Shown here: positions 1 to 7,505 of the stretch, one piece after another
Layout: each line of letters starts with the position of its first letter
Numbering within the stretch: the stretch's first letter is position 1
Assembly (NCBI GenBank): GCA_002360455.1
Contig: DEQQ01000025.1
Span: forward strand, 1-12,371
Direction of reading: 5' to 3'
Origin: Saprospiraceae bacterium UBA3362
GTDB taxonomy: Bacteria > Bacteroidota > Bacteroidia > Chitinophagales > Saprospiraceae
Length of the DNA stretch: 12,371 nucleotides
Program-made: the position numbers and the translations under genes
The notes under the pieces: generated by a model
Seen by the model: only the letters and a program-made list of their open reading frames with translations
Told to the model about the DNA's origin: nothing
Databases searched by the model: none

Positions 1-1745
1 GGCAGATCTATATCAGAGGGGGAAGTCCGGTGCAAAACAAAATTTTATTGGATGGGATGACAATATTCAATCCTTTCCATTCTATAGGAATTTTTTCTGT
101 TTTTGAGACTGAAGCCATACGAACTGTAGATGTTTTGACGGGAGGCTTTGGAGCAGAATATGGAGGAAGAATTTCTGCTATTGTAGATATGAAAACCCGT
201 GAAGGCAACAAGACTAAGTTAGGAGGATTGGTTTCTGCAAGTCCATTTATGGCGAAGGCACTGATAGAAGGGCCATTGTCAAAATTCAAAGAAGGAAAAA
301 GTGGAAGTACTTCCTTTTTGCTTACAGGAAAACATTCTTATATCGACCAAACAAGTCCTAAATTATATTCTTACGCATTGGAAGAAGGAACAAACAGTTT
401 GCCTTTCAAATTTACCGATGTGTACGGAAAAATTTCTACATTATCAAATAATGGTAGTGTTCTCAATGCATTCGGTTTCCGATTTAATGATCAGGTGAAT
501 TATAATGATTTGGCCAAGTTGAATTGGGATGCTATAGGTGGTGGAGCCAATTTTAAAATTATTCCTGTGAATTCTGCATTGATCATCGGGGGTAATTTGG
601 CCTATACCAATTATTTTATCCAACTGGATGAAGTAGGTTCAAAACCAAGAGACAGTAGAATCAAAGGATTGCAAGCCAATTTTGATTTTACTTATTTTGG
701 AAGGAGAACAGAGACAAAATATGGCATAGAGTTCAATGCATTCTCCACAGATTTCAATTTTATCAATTTTTTGAAAGTACCTATAAACATCAATGCAAAC
801 AATACAGAATTAGCAGGATATTTGAAGCATAGAATTTCTTTGCGCAAATTTGTACTGGATCCAAGTATAAGAATTCAATATTATGCCTCTCTAGCTAAAG
901 TGACTTTGGAGCCGCGATTTGGAGCTAAATGGAATGTCTCAGATAAATTTAGAATTAAAACAGCAGGTGGATATTTTACACAGAATTTGATGAGCTCAGT
1001 GAGTGAAAGAGATATTGTGAATTTGTTTGTTGGATTTATCACAAGTCCCGGATTGATCTCTTCGTTGCATGGAGTAGGAGGATTCGAAATTGATTTGTTG
1101 GACAACATGGATCTCAATGTCGAAGCTTATTATAAGAAGTTCAATTCGCTTTACAATCTAAATCGAAATAAAAGAAAATTATCTGAGTCAGATTATACAA
1201 CAGAAACAGGAAAAGCCTACGGTATAGACGTCTTATGTAAGACAACTTGGCCGCAATGGAATTTGTGGCTTGGATATTCTTTGGGATATGTGAGAAGAAA
1301 TGATGGAGTACAAACGTTTCCTGCATTGTTTGATCGCAGACATAATATGAACGTTGTGATTGACTATCAATTCGGATCCAGGAGACAATGGCAGACCGGT
1401 TTGCGTTGGAACATGGGATCGGGATTTGCGTTTACTAAAATTCAAGGTTTTTTTGCTGACAACAAAATACCTAACGGTCTAAATACAAATTTTGGCTTGG
1501 ACAATCCTGATATTGGAGTACTGTATTCTGAAACAATAAACTCCGGCAGATTGCCTTATTATCACAGATTGGATTTGTCATTGAAAAGACAGTTTAAAAT
1601 CAGCAAAGAGGTTCATTTTGATGTCATAGCGAGTATAACGAATGCATATAATAGGAAGAACATTTTTTATTTTAATGTCGTAGAAAACAGGAGAGTGAAC
1701 CAGTTGCCCATACTTCCATCATTGGCTGTAAGTTTCCATTTTTAG
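1..1745 (+). CDS. TonB-dependent outer-membrane receptor, C-terminal part (5' end outside window)
   Basis: The frame is open from base 3 to the TAG at 1743-1745, giving about 580 residues. The GTG at 30 is internal, because the residues before it (QIYIRGGSP) already belong to the plug domain, so the real start lies left of the window. The plug end is clear: an IRGGSP...QNKILLDGM motif, then FNPFHSIGIFSVFETEAI, a GGFGAEYGGR stretch and IVDMKTREGN, as in Bacteroidota TonB receptors that usually carry a carboxypeptidase-like domain at the N-terminus. The rest is the aromatic-rich 22-strand barrel, ending LAVSFHF with the terminal phenylalanine expected for BAM-dependent insertion. Such receptors import bulky substrates across the outer membrane with TonB-ExbBD energy. 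The substrate cannot be read from the sequence. No SusD-like partner follows; the next gene is convergent. Confidence 0.9.
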   Translation, partial: QIYIRGGSPVQNKILLDGMTIFNPFHSIGIFSVFETEAIRTVDVLTGGFGAEYGGRISAIVDMKTREGNKTKLGGLVSASPFMAKALIEGPLSKFKEGKSGSTSFLLTGKHSYIDQTSPKLYSYALEEGTNSLPFKFTDVYGKISTLSNNGSVLNAFGFRFNDQVNYNDLAKLNWDAIGGGANFKIIPVNSALIIGGNLAYTNYFIQLDEVGSKPRDSRIKGLQANFDFTYFGRRTETKYGIEFNAFSTDFNFINFLKVPININANNTELAGYLKHRISLRKFVLDPSIRIQYYASLAKVTLEPRFGAKWNVSDKFRIKTAGGYFTQNLMSSVSERDIVNLFVGFITSPGLISSLHGVGGFEIDLLDNMDLNVEAYYKKFNSLYNLNRNKRKLSESDYTTETGKAYGIDVLCKTTWPQWNLWLGYSLGYVRRNDGVQTFPALFDRRHNMNVVIDYQFGSRRQWQTGLRWNMGSGFAFTKIQGFFADNKIPNGLNTNFGLDNPDIGVLYSETINSGRLPYYHRLDLSLKRQFKISKEVHFDVIASITNAYNRKNIFYFNVVENRRVNQLPILPSLAVSFHF

Positions 1746-1778
1746 TAAGGATTCTTTTTATAAAGAGATGGAAATTGA

Positions 1779-2105
1779 TTAATTGAAATAGGTTCGCTGC
1801 AAGTAGGGTTTATATTCAATGCCATTGGTGTACTCTAAAGAACCCAATCTGAAACAAACTCTAGTTTTACTTTGTGAGGAGAGTTGGTTTTCCCATTTGC
1901 AAAAAATAGATTTCGGTAGTTGGATGGATTCAATATTATAGGATGACGGATAGTATTGTGAGAATATTGGAGTAGGGTATAATAGGGGAAAACGGCAGAA
2001 ATAATTTACTTCGTTTTTAACATAAAAACTTGCTTGCGCTTGTAAGGAAAAACAAGCTACAACGAAAGCCAATATTGAGGTTGTTTTTATTTGTTGCATA
2101 ACCAT
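1779..2105 (-). CDS. Small exported protein of unknown function
   Basis: This 108-residue product is not a family I recognise. I chose the ATG at 2105 (or the one at 2099) over the longer frame to 2192, because from here the protein opens with a signal peptide: MQQIKT, a hydrophobic core (SILAFVVACF) and SLQAQA before SFYV. VVAC could instead be a lipobox with Cys18 as the lipidated residue; cleavage after AQA looks equally good. The mature part is rich in Tyr, Phe, Pro and Ser, has three further cysteines (37, 69, 84) and no membrane segment. Its first codons overlap the last 19 bases of the 41-residue membrane protein gene in another frame, which suggests translational coupling. A GGAGG lies about 12 bases upstream of the first ATG. 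It is probably the last gene of an operon led by the carboxyltransferase. Confidence 0.6.
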   Translation of the reverse strand: MVMQQIKTTSILAFVVACFSLQAQASFYVKNEVNYFCRFPLLYPTPIFSQYYPSSYNIESIQLPKSIFCKWENQLSSQSKTRVCFRLGSLEYTNGIEYKPYLQRTYFN

Positions 2106-2212
2106 TGGACTAGACTGCCTCCAAGAAAAAGCCACATCAACCCTTTGATAAGAAAAAATAAAAATCCGGCGACTCCTATTTTTTTTAGCCAAGACTTTTT
2201 TTTATCGTCCAT
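2087..2212 (-). CDS. 41-residue single-span membrane protein
   Basis: The ATG at 2212 opens a 41-codon gene ending in TAA at 2087-2089. The product starts MDDKKKSWLKK, a charged amphipathic start, followed by one hydrophobic span at about residues 12-37 (GVAGFLFFLIKG, then LMWLFLGGSLVQWL) and a short CNK tail. The positive N-terminus predicts an N-in inner-membrane topology. The frame stays open further upstream inside the carboxyltransferase gene, but that part is the shadow of the larger gene. The start is 23 bases after the carboxyltransferase stop, and the end overlaps the exported-protein gene by 19 bases, so the three are probably co-transcribed. I do not recognise a named family. The length, charge pattern and packing support a real gene, but no function can be given. 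Confidence 0.6.
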   Translation of the reverse strand: MDDKKKSWLKKIGVAGFLFFLIKGLMWLFLGGSLVQWLCNK

Positions 2213-2235
2213 ATTATTTTTAATTGATATTGAGA

Positions 2236-3861
2236 TTAAGTTTGGAGTACTCCTACGTTGAATGCCGACACTTCGGCATGGTTTGCAGCTTGCAATGCCA
2301 TGCTTATCCATGATCTGGTTTCGCGTGGATCAATGATGGCATCCACCCACAATCTTGACGCTGCGTAATAGGCTGTGGTTTGTTTTTGGTATCGCTCATT
2401 GATTGTATCAAACAGTTTTTGTTCTTCTTCAAGATTGGGCTCAGCTCCCTTATTTTTTAAAGCGCTGATCTGAATTTGAGTTAAAACTTTGGCAGCTTGC
2501 GCTCCACCCATTACCGCAATTTTGGCTGTTGGCCAAGCGGCGATAAAACGAGGATCGTAAGCTTTGCCACACATAGCATAATTTCCTGCGCCGTAAGAAT
2601 TGCCTATGACAATCGAAATTTTGGGAACTGTACTGTTGGACACTGCATTTACCATTTTGGCCCCGTCTTTTATGATCCCACCATGTTCACTTCTAGTCCC
2701 CACCATAAATCCGGTTACATCATGTAAAAAGAGAAGAGGAATCTTTTTTTGATTGCAGTTCATAATAAATCGCGCAGCTTTGTCGGCTGCGTCAGAATAG
2801 ATTACGCCTCCCATTTGCATTTCGCCTTTGGCGGACTTATGCACCTTTCGATCATTGGCTACAATACCTACCGAGAATCCATCGATGTTGGCGTAGGCGC
2901 AGATGATGGTTTTTCCATAATTTTCTTTGTAGAGCGTGAAAGCAGAATCATCTACAATGCACTCGATAATTTCGCGCATATCGTATGGCTTGATCGCCTG
3001 ATCGGGATAAATTCCAAGAACATCTTTGGGGTTCCTTTTTGGGTTAACAGAGGGAACTCTTTGTAAGGATTCAGCCTTTGGCGGATTGGCTTGAGCGATT
3101 AATTTTTTGATAGTTTCAAGACATTCTTGATCATTTTTCATTTTATAATCTGTGACCCCCGAAATTTCACTTTGAGTGTAAGCTCCTCCAAGAGTTTCTT
3201 GATCTGTATCTTCTCCAATGGCAGCTTTGACTAAGTAGGGCCCGGCAAGAAAAATAGAGCCTGTTCCTTCTACGATCAATGCCTCATCAGACATAATGGG
3301 CAGATAGGCTCCTCCGGCAACACAGCTTCCCATAATGGCTGCAATCTGAAGAACTCCCATAGCCGACATCTTTGCATTGTTTCTGAAAATGCGACCAAAA
3401 TGTTCTTTGTCAGGAAAAATTTCATCTTGCAACGGAAGATAAACACCTGCCGAGTCCACCAGATAGATTATAGGAATTTTATTTTCCATGGCAATCTCTT
3501 GGGCTCTTAAGTTTTTCTTTCCTGTCATAGGGAACCAAGCTCCAGCCTTGACCGTTGCATCATTTGCAACAACGATGCAGCATTTGCCGGAGACGTATCC
3601 CATGACCACCACCACACCGGCAGAAGGGCAACCTCCATGTTCTTCGTACATCTCATAGGCAGCAAATGCTCCAATCTCTATACGAGGAGAAGCAGTATCC
3701 AAAAGATAATCTACTCGTTCTCTTGCGGTCATTTTTCCTTGAGCCTTTTGAGCATCGAGCCTTTTTTGACCTCCACCAAGATGGATTTTATCCAATTCCT
3801 TTTTTAGCTTGGCGATTAAGGAAAGAGCATGATCCTCATTAATATTAAATTGTGTATCCAT
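2236..3861 (-). CDS. Acyl-CoA carboxylase, carboxyltransferase (beta) subunit, methylcrotonyl-CoA carboxylase type
   Basis: The 541-residue product is full length for a biotin-dependent carboxyltransferase beta subunit, which moves the carboxyl group from carboxybiotin to an acyl-CoA in the cytosol. The N-terminal half has MTARERVDYLLD, VDSAGVYLPLQ, EIFPDKEHFGRIF, GSCVAGGAYLP and FLAGPYLVKAAIGE. The C-terminal half has GFMVG, KDGAKMV, IGNSYGAGNYAMCGKAYDPR, WPTAKIAVMGG and IIDPRETR. The GNYxMCGxAY signature and the LPLQ/IFPD region fit the methylcrotonyl- or geranyl-CoA carboxylase class better than propionyl-CoA carboxylase. That would place it in leucine catabolism, but acyl specificity is an inference and some Bacteroidota use such subunits for other acyl-CoAs. 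The biotin-carrying alpha subunit is not adjacent; the accBC pair lies about 7 kb away in another operon. Two small genes follow on the same strand. A weak promoter candidate (TATCTTCG on the minus strand) lies at 3924-3931. Confidence 0.9.
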   Translation of the reverse strand: MDTQFNINEDHALSLIAKLKKELDKIHLGGGQKRLDAQKAQGKMTARERVDYLLDTASPRIEIGAFAAYEMYEEHGGCPSAGVVVVMGYVSGKCCIVVANDATVKAGAWFPMTGKKNLRAQEIAMENKIPIIYLVDSAGVYLPLQDEIFPDKEHFGRIFRNNAKMSAMGVLQIAAIMGSCVAGGAYLPIMSDEALIVEGTGSIFLAGPYLVKAAIGEDTDQETLGGAYTQSEISGVTDYKMKNDQECLETIKKLIAQANPPKAESLQRVPSVNPKRNPKDVLGIYPDQAIKPYDMREIIECIVDDSAFTLYKENYGKTIICAYANIDGFSVGIVANDRKVHKSAKGEMQMGGVIYSDAADKAARFIMNCNQKKIPLLFLHDVTGFMVGTRSEHGGIIKDGAKMVNAVSNSTVPKISIVIGNSYGAGNYAMCGKAYDPRFIAAWPTAKIAVMGGAQAAKVLTQIQISALKNKGAEPNLEEEQKLFDTINERYQKQTTAYYAASRLWVDAIIDPRETRSWISMALQAANHAEVSAFNVGVLQT

Positions 3862-4081
3862 GAAGAGGCAACGATTGAAAAGTTATAGCATTAAATAATT
3901 AGAAATTCAATTGGTTGAGTTAGCGAAGATAAAATAAAAAACCTTGTGGCGGCAGTGATTCATTCATTGAGATTAGATTTCAGGGTTTATTTTGGCTTTT
4001 AATTAAAATCTTATCCTTTCCATTTTGGGTTGAATGGGACTCAATGGATTTGATTTACAGGACTATGCTTAAGGATATTTC

Positions 4082-4100
4082 ATATTACAAAATGTGATAT
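4082..4100. repeat. Short AT-rich inverted repeat upstream of the OmpA promoter
   Basis: ATATTACA (4082-4089) and TGTGATAT (4093-4100) pair over eight positions with one G-T wobble around an AAA loop. The centre is about 85 bases before the predicted OmpA transcription start, so it could be a regulator site. In such AT-rich DNA it could equally be chance. Confidence 0.25.
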
Positions 4101-4137
4101 ATATTCTTTTTGTATATACGTATTATAATGGAATTCA

Positions 4138-4169
4138 TTTGTTCGAATGAAATCTTTTCTCTACCTTTG
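4138..4169 (+). promoter_or_regulatory. Bacteroidota-type promoter of the OmpA gene
   Basis: TTTG at 4138-4141 and TACCTTTG at 4162-4169 are separated by 20 bases. Both match the Bacteroidota sigma consensus (TTTG, then TAnnTTTG). Transcription would start near 4176, giving a leader of about 23 bases before the ATG at 4199, with no Shine-Dalgarno sequence. Confidence 0.7.
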
Positions 4170-4198
4170 ATCTCCAATAGTCTATTAAAAACTGTAGA

Positions 4199-5722
4199 AT
4201 GAAACGTTTTGTACTCTATTTAGGCTTTTTTGTGCTGGTTGTTTCTCAACTTCAAGCGCAATATTTCGATTTCAAATCGGGTATCCTTGCCAGAAAACCT
4301 TTTTATGATTATACCAGCTTCAATGGGTCTGATTTTGGTGCCGTGCGGCAGTTCCAAAATGGATTTGAGTTGGGATATGTTAGAAACTTTAGTAACAATA
4401 TAAGTTTGATCATCCCTGTGGGGGCAGGAATAAGACGAGACAGTCTTGCAGAAGAGCTTAAACTTCCCTTTATCAATCTTGGGGCTCAGGGCCAATTTCA
4501 TTTGTTAAAAAACAAATGGGTATCACCTTATTTGACCGGTGGAGTGAATGTTATTCTTCCCAAAGGGGCTGACTTGGCGGTTCAAATTCCGCTTGGCATT
4601 GGATTCAATTTTATGTTTCATCCTCAAGCTTATCTGCAGTGGCAGTCGGATTATAGATTTTCAATTGCCAACTGGCCATCTCATTTGCAACATCAACTGG
4701 GGTTTGTGTACATGTTAGGAAATAAGAAAATGAGCAGTCCAAAAATAGAGATGTCAAAGACAGATTCTGATGGTGACGGAATTCCGGACGAATTGGATTT
4801 GTGCCCAAGTATTGCCGGATTGGCCAAATTCTCCGGCTGTCCAGACACGGACGAAGATGGCGTACCGGATTATAAAGATAAATGTCCTGAACAAAGTGGA
4901 ATATTGGAGTTCATGGGCTGTCCAGATTCTGACAAAGACGGTATCCCGGATCCTGAAGATGAGTGCCCAACCGTAGCCGGACCAAAAAACAACAATGGAT
5001 GTCCACCTAGTGATAAAGATGGAGATGGAGTGCCTGACAAAGATGATCATTGCCCTGATAAGGCAGGATTAGCAAGCTTATTTGGATGCCCTGATAGCGA
5101 CGGAGATGGAGTGTCGGACAAAGATGACCGATGTCCAAACGTTCCGGGTAAAAAAGAGAAAGGTGGCTGTCCGGATGCAGCTCAAAGCAAAGATGCAGAT
5201 AATGATGGAATTGAAGACGAACAAGACGAGTGTCCATTTACAGCAGGATTAATTCAGTTCAAAGGTTGTCCTGATACAGATGGCGACGGAATCCAAGATA
5301 AACATGACCAATGTCCTACAAGCCCCGGTCCAAAGTCAAATAATGGTTGTCCTGTTATTGAAAAGGCAGACCGTGAGGTATTGGATTTTGCAATGCGAGC
5401 CGTACAATTCGACTTAGGAAAATCTACATTAAAACAGGAGTCGTTTAAGATACTGGATAAAATAGCCATTATTTTGAAGAAATATGATGCTTACAATCTT
5501 GCCATCGGTGGACATACGGACAATACAGGATCTGCTAAGTTTAATCTTGATCTCTCTGAACGCAGAGCCAAGGTTTGCTATGAATATTTGATTAGCAAAG
5601 GAGTTTCTCAGTCAAGACTCTCCTACGCAGGTTATGGTGCAACTCAGCCTGTTGCAGACAACAAAACAGAAAATGGCAGATTCCTTAATAGAAGAACTGA
5701 ATTCAATCTTATCCCAAGATAA
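4199..5722 (+). CDS. OmpA-family outer-membrane protein with TSP3 repeats
   Basis: The product has 507 residues in three parts. A signal peptide (MKRFVLYLGFFVLVVSQLQA) precedes an N-terminal beta-barrel of about 160 residues with alternating aromatic strands, ending near FVYMLG. Residues 189-385 are seven thrombospondin type 3 calcium-binding repeats (DxDxDGxxDxxDxCP...GCP). The C-terminal 110 residues are an OmpA peptidoglycan-binding domain with FDLGKSTL, GGHTDNTG, NLDLSERRAKV, RLSYAGYG and GRFLNRRTEF; the Asp of HTDNTG and the Arg of LSERRA are the expected diaminopimelate-binding residues. The protein should tie the outer membrane to the cell wall, with the Ca2+-binding rod spanning part of the periplasm. 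It stands alone, with its own promoter and terminator. OmpA/TSP3 proteins of this layout are common in Bacteroidota; specific function is unknown. Confidence 0.93.
   Translation: MKRFVLYLGFFVLVVSQLQAQYFDFKSGILARKPFYDYTSFNGSDFGAVRQFQNGFELGYVRNFSNNISLIIPVGAGIRRDSLAEELKLPFINLGAQGQFHLLKNKWVSPYLTGGVNVILPKGADLAVQIPLGIGFNFMFHPQAYLQWQSDYRFSIANWPSHLQHQLGFVYMLGNKKMSSPKIEMSKTDSDGDGIPDELDLCPSIAGLAKFSGCPDTDEDGVPDYKDKCPEQSGILEFMGCPDSDKDGIPDPEDECPTVAGPKNNNGCPPSDKDGDGVPDKDDHCPDKAGLASLFGCPDSDGDGVSDKDDRCPNVPGKKEKGGCPDAAQSKDADNDGIEDEQDECPFTAGLIQFKGCPDTDGDGIQDKHDQCPTSPGPKSNNGCPVIEKADREVLDFAMRAVQFDLGKSTLKQESFKILDKIAIILKKYDAYNLAIGGHTDNTGSAKFNLDLSERRAKVCYEYLISKGVSQSRLSYAGYGATQPVADNKTENGRFLNRRTEFNLIPR
4763..5353 (+). 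repeat. Seven tandem TSP3 repeats within the OmpA gene
   Basis: The seven units are about 26-32 residues each, with starts DSDGDG, DTDEDG, DSDKDG, DKDGDG, DSDGDG, DADNDG and DTDGDG, and each has one Cys-Pro in the middle and GCP at the end. The linkers fall into two kinds. Units 1, 2, 4 and 6 have a hydrophobic (A/S)G(L/I)xxxxGCP linker. Units 3, 5 and 7 have a Lys/Asn/Gly-rich xGxKxxxGCP linker (PKNNNG, KKEKGG, PKSNNG). The spaced cysteines suggest disulfides between neighbouring turns. Confidence 0.9.
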
Positions 5723-5740
5723 GAAATAGAATATATACCT

Positions 5741-5782
5741 ATAAAATCGAGCTAAACTTTGATCGGATTAGCTCGATTTTAT
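5741..5782 (+). terminator. Strong hairpin terminator after the OmpA gene
   Basis: ATAAAATCGAGCTAA (5741-5755) and its perfect complement TTAGCTCGATTTTAT (5768-5782) form a 15-bp stem with a 12-base loop, 18 bases after the OmpA stop. The descending arm runs into TTTTATTTTATTT, a U-rich tail. The next gene is convergent, so the hairpin may also stop transcription from the other side. Confidence 0.85.
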
Positions 5783-5869
5783 TTTATTTGGATTAGCGAT
5801 TTTGACTTGTGCAAAATGTTGCCCTCATCGGCCAATGGAATTACAAATTTTATTTATCGATGTTTCTTT

Positions 5870-7118
5870 TTATTTCTCACTTTCAATGAGCTCGATTAGC
5901 TTACTGGTTTCTCTATAATTTTTGGAGTTTTTTTTGGCTATTTCAATTGCTTTTTGAGCTTGTATTAAGGCTTTTTCTTTTTTGCCTGACTTGTATAGCA
6001 ACCAAGCATAAGTATCATTACTTTTGTAAATATTGTCAAGTTCAATAGAGCGCACTACAGACTTAAGCCCGGCTTGAATTTTTTCTGTTTCATTTTCTTT
6101 GGCCTTTTCGTATGTATCCCATGCGAAATTATTTAACGCATCGGCATCATCCCATAATTTTGATAAATATTGATTTAGTGCAATTGAATAATTGGATCTA
6201 TCGCCCATTTTGTCATAGTAACAGAGCATTGCATAGAGCACCTGGTTTTTGCCTATTGTTCCGGTGATTCGCCCATCCAATTCTTTAAAATTATATGACT
6301 CTCCACGGTCAAAATCTTTTATAGCTTGAATCCCCTGTCGGAAAGTTTGTTCATCATTTTCATCAATGGCTTTGTGTATTGCAAAGTCAAGTATCCATAT
6401 GATTCTAGCTTTAACCTGAACACTGTCAAACCTTGTATAGAACAGTTCTTTGTTATTGAGCATGAATTCGAATCTAGGATTATTATAAGGTAAAAATATT
6501 GAGAAATTATAAATGCAAAATTCATAAATAAATTTGATGTTCTTTTCCTGTTTATAGTCTTCTTTATCTATGCTGTTTAAGTATTCGTTGACAAGGGTGG
6601 AGTCCAGTTCAAATGCATCGCGCAACATATACGCATAATCAAATAAGAAGTCTGGTTCTCTTTTGCCTAAACTGTAAAGTTTTTTATAATTTGATAAATT
6701 CATTGTATTTTTTACGGCATTGGTAGCTTGTTCTTGAAATTCTTGTGGACTAAAAAAGCCAACCATTTTATGCAATTCATTTCCATTTGGGTCAAAAAAC
6801 AGAAAGGTGGGTTGCATTCTTACATTGTGTATTTTTAAGATCTCGGCTGCATTGTCTTCCAAGGTGTTGACTTCAAAATTAATAAAGTTTGTGTTAAAAA
6901 AGGGGATCACATTTTTGTCTTTGAAAGTGGTTTTTTCCATTTGAATGCAAGCTCCGCAACCTTTAAAATGAAAATACATCATGACCGCTTTATTCTCTTT
7001 TTTTTGCTTGTTGGAATAGATCAGCGTATTTCATTTTTTGGAATACAATGGTTGTGTCTGATGCCCAAGCAACGAAGCTCCAAATTGAGAGAGCCATCAT
7101 TGTTAATATTGGTTTCAT
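5870..7118 (-). CDS. Exported thioredoxin-fold protein with TPR-like C-terminal region, frameshifted in this sequence
   Basis: The uninterrupted frame covers 5870-6982 (370 residues from MMYFHFKGCGAC), but it lacks a signal peptide and the first thioredoxin strand. Reading on from the ATG at 7118 gives both: MKPILTMMALSIWSFVAWA, a signal peptide, then SDTTIVFQKMKYADLFQQAKK, then a stop. The join is a run of eight A's on the minus strand (T's at 6998-7005). With seven A's the frame continues as AKKENKAVMMYFHF, exactly how this family precedes its active site. The restored protein is 415 residues: signal peptide 1-19, thioredoxin fold to about 150 with C54-G-A-C57 and a likely cis-proline in MQPTF, then helical TPR-like repeats (ALNNFAWDTY, DTYAWLLYKSGKKEKALIQA). 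It probably acts as a periplasmic thiol reductase or a partner-binding protein. The cause may be sequencing error, mutation or slippage. Confidence 0.8.
6998..7005 (-). other. Homopolymer A8 frameshift site
   Basis: Eight consecutive T's on the plus strand (A8 in the coding sense) sit exactly where the signal-peptide frame and the thioredoxin frame meet. Removing one base joins them without any other change. Confidence 0.75.
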
Positions 7119-7505
7119 TGTTTATTATTTTGATGTTATATAATAATTTCAAAACTTTATTCTTGTCTATGAAGAAAAGGGAAGGTGAGAAACGACTTCA
7201 ACAACTGTTTTGCTTGATTAAAATCTGCAAAAATAGTCTTTGTTTTTTTAATGTTTGTTTTCGAAAGCTCCGGATAGTTCATTGGTTACTAATATTAGTG
7301 TAACGTCTAGGACAAAAATATTATTTTAGCTTGACAAAATAAATCAAATGATGGAAATTATTTTATAGACCTGTCTAACAAGAAAGAAAGTTAGGTTCGA
7401 ATAGTAGATCTTAAACCGGAAAATAGGATTTCAAGACAATGAATAGAAGTTTTACGCAAGCTTGTTTAATTAGAACGATTTATATTTGAGTTTGAGTAAA
7501 TACAA
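7119..7505. other. Intergenic stretch between the thioredoxin-like and membrane-protein genes
   Basis: No convincing gene is seen in these 387 bases. A possible minus-strand promoter for the thioredoxin-like gene is CAAAAATA at 7313-7320 (TATTTTTG on the minus strand) with CAAA at 7345-7348 (TTTG), but the 24-base spacer is long and the leader would be near 190 bases. A short plus-strand reading frame (7169-7303, 44 codons) has no support beyond being open. CTAAC and GTTAG near 7375-7395 form only a weak 5-bp hairpin. Confidence 0.5.

Larger units (their letters stand above)
3862..4198. other. Divergent intergenic region between carboxyltransferase and OmpA genes
   Basis: These 337 bases hold no convincing gene. 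The right end carries the OmpA promoter. Near the left end, CGAAGATA at 3924-3931 reads TATCTTCG on the minus strand, one base off the TAnnTTTG element, with no good -33 partner. An AT-rich dyad lies at 4082-4100 and ATACGTAT, a self-complementary 8-mer, lies close to 4115-4125. Confidence 0.6.

Noticed and set aside
1746..1778. Terminator between the TonB receptor gene and the convergent operon
   Set aside because: TCTTT-TTAT-AAAGA gives only a 5-bp A/T-rich stem, too weak to call.
2092..2192. Longer start (ATG at 2192) for the small exported protein
   Set aside because: The extra 29 residues are Arg/Ser-rich, are antisense-free but overlap the membrane-protein gene, and would bury the signal peptide inside the protein.
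4754..5237. Several antisense open frames within the OmpA gene
   Set aside because: They mirror the tandem TSP3 repeats on the opposite strand (repeated Ile/Phe/Arg or His/Leu patterns), and the plus-strand protein is unambiguous.
6941..7303. Plus-strand open frame of 120 codons overlapping the thioredoxin-like gene start
   Set aside because: It runs antisense through the signal peptide and active-site region of a convincing minus-strand gene. The shorter form from the ATG at 7169 has no recognisable features.
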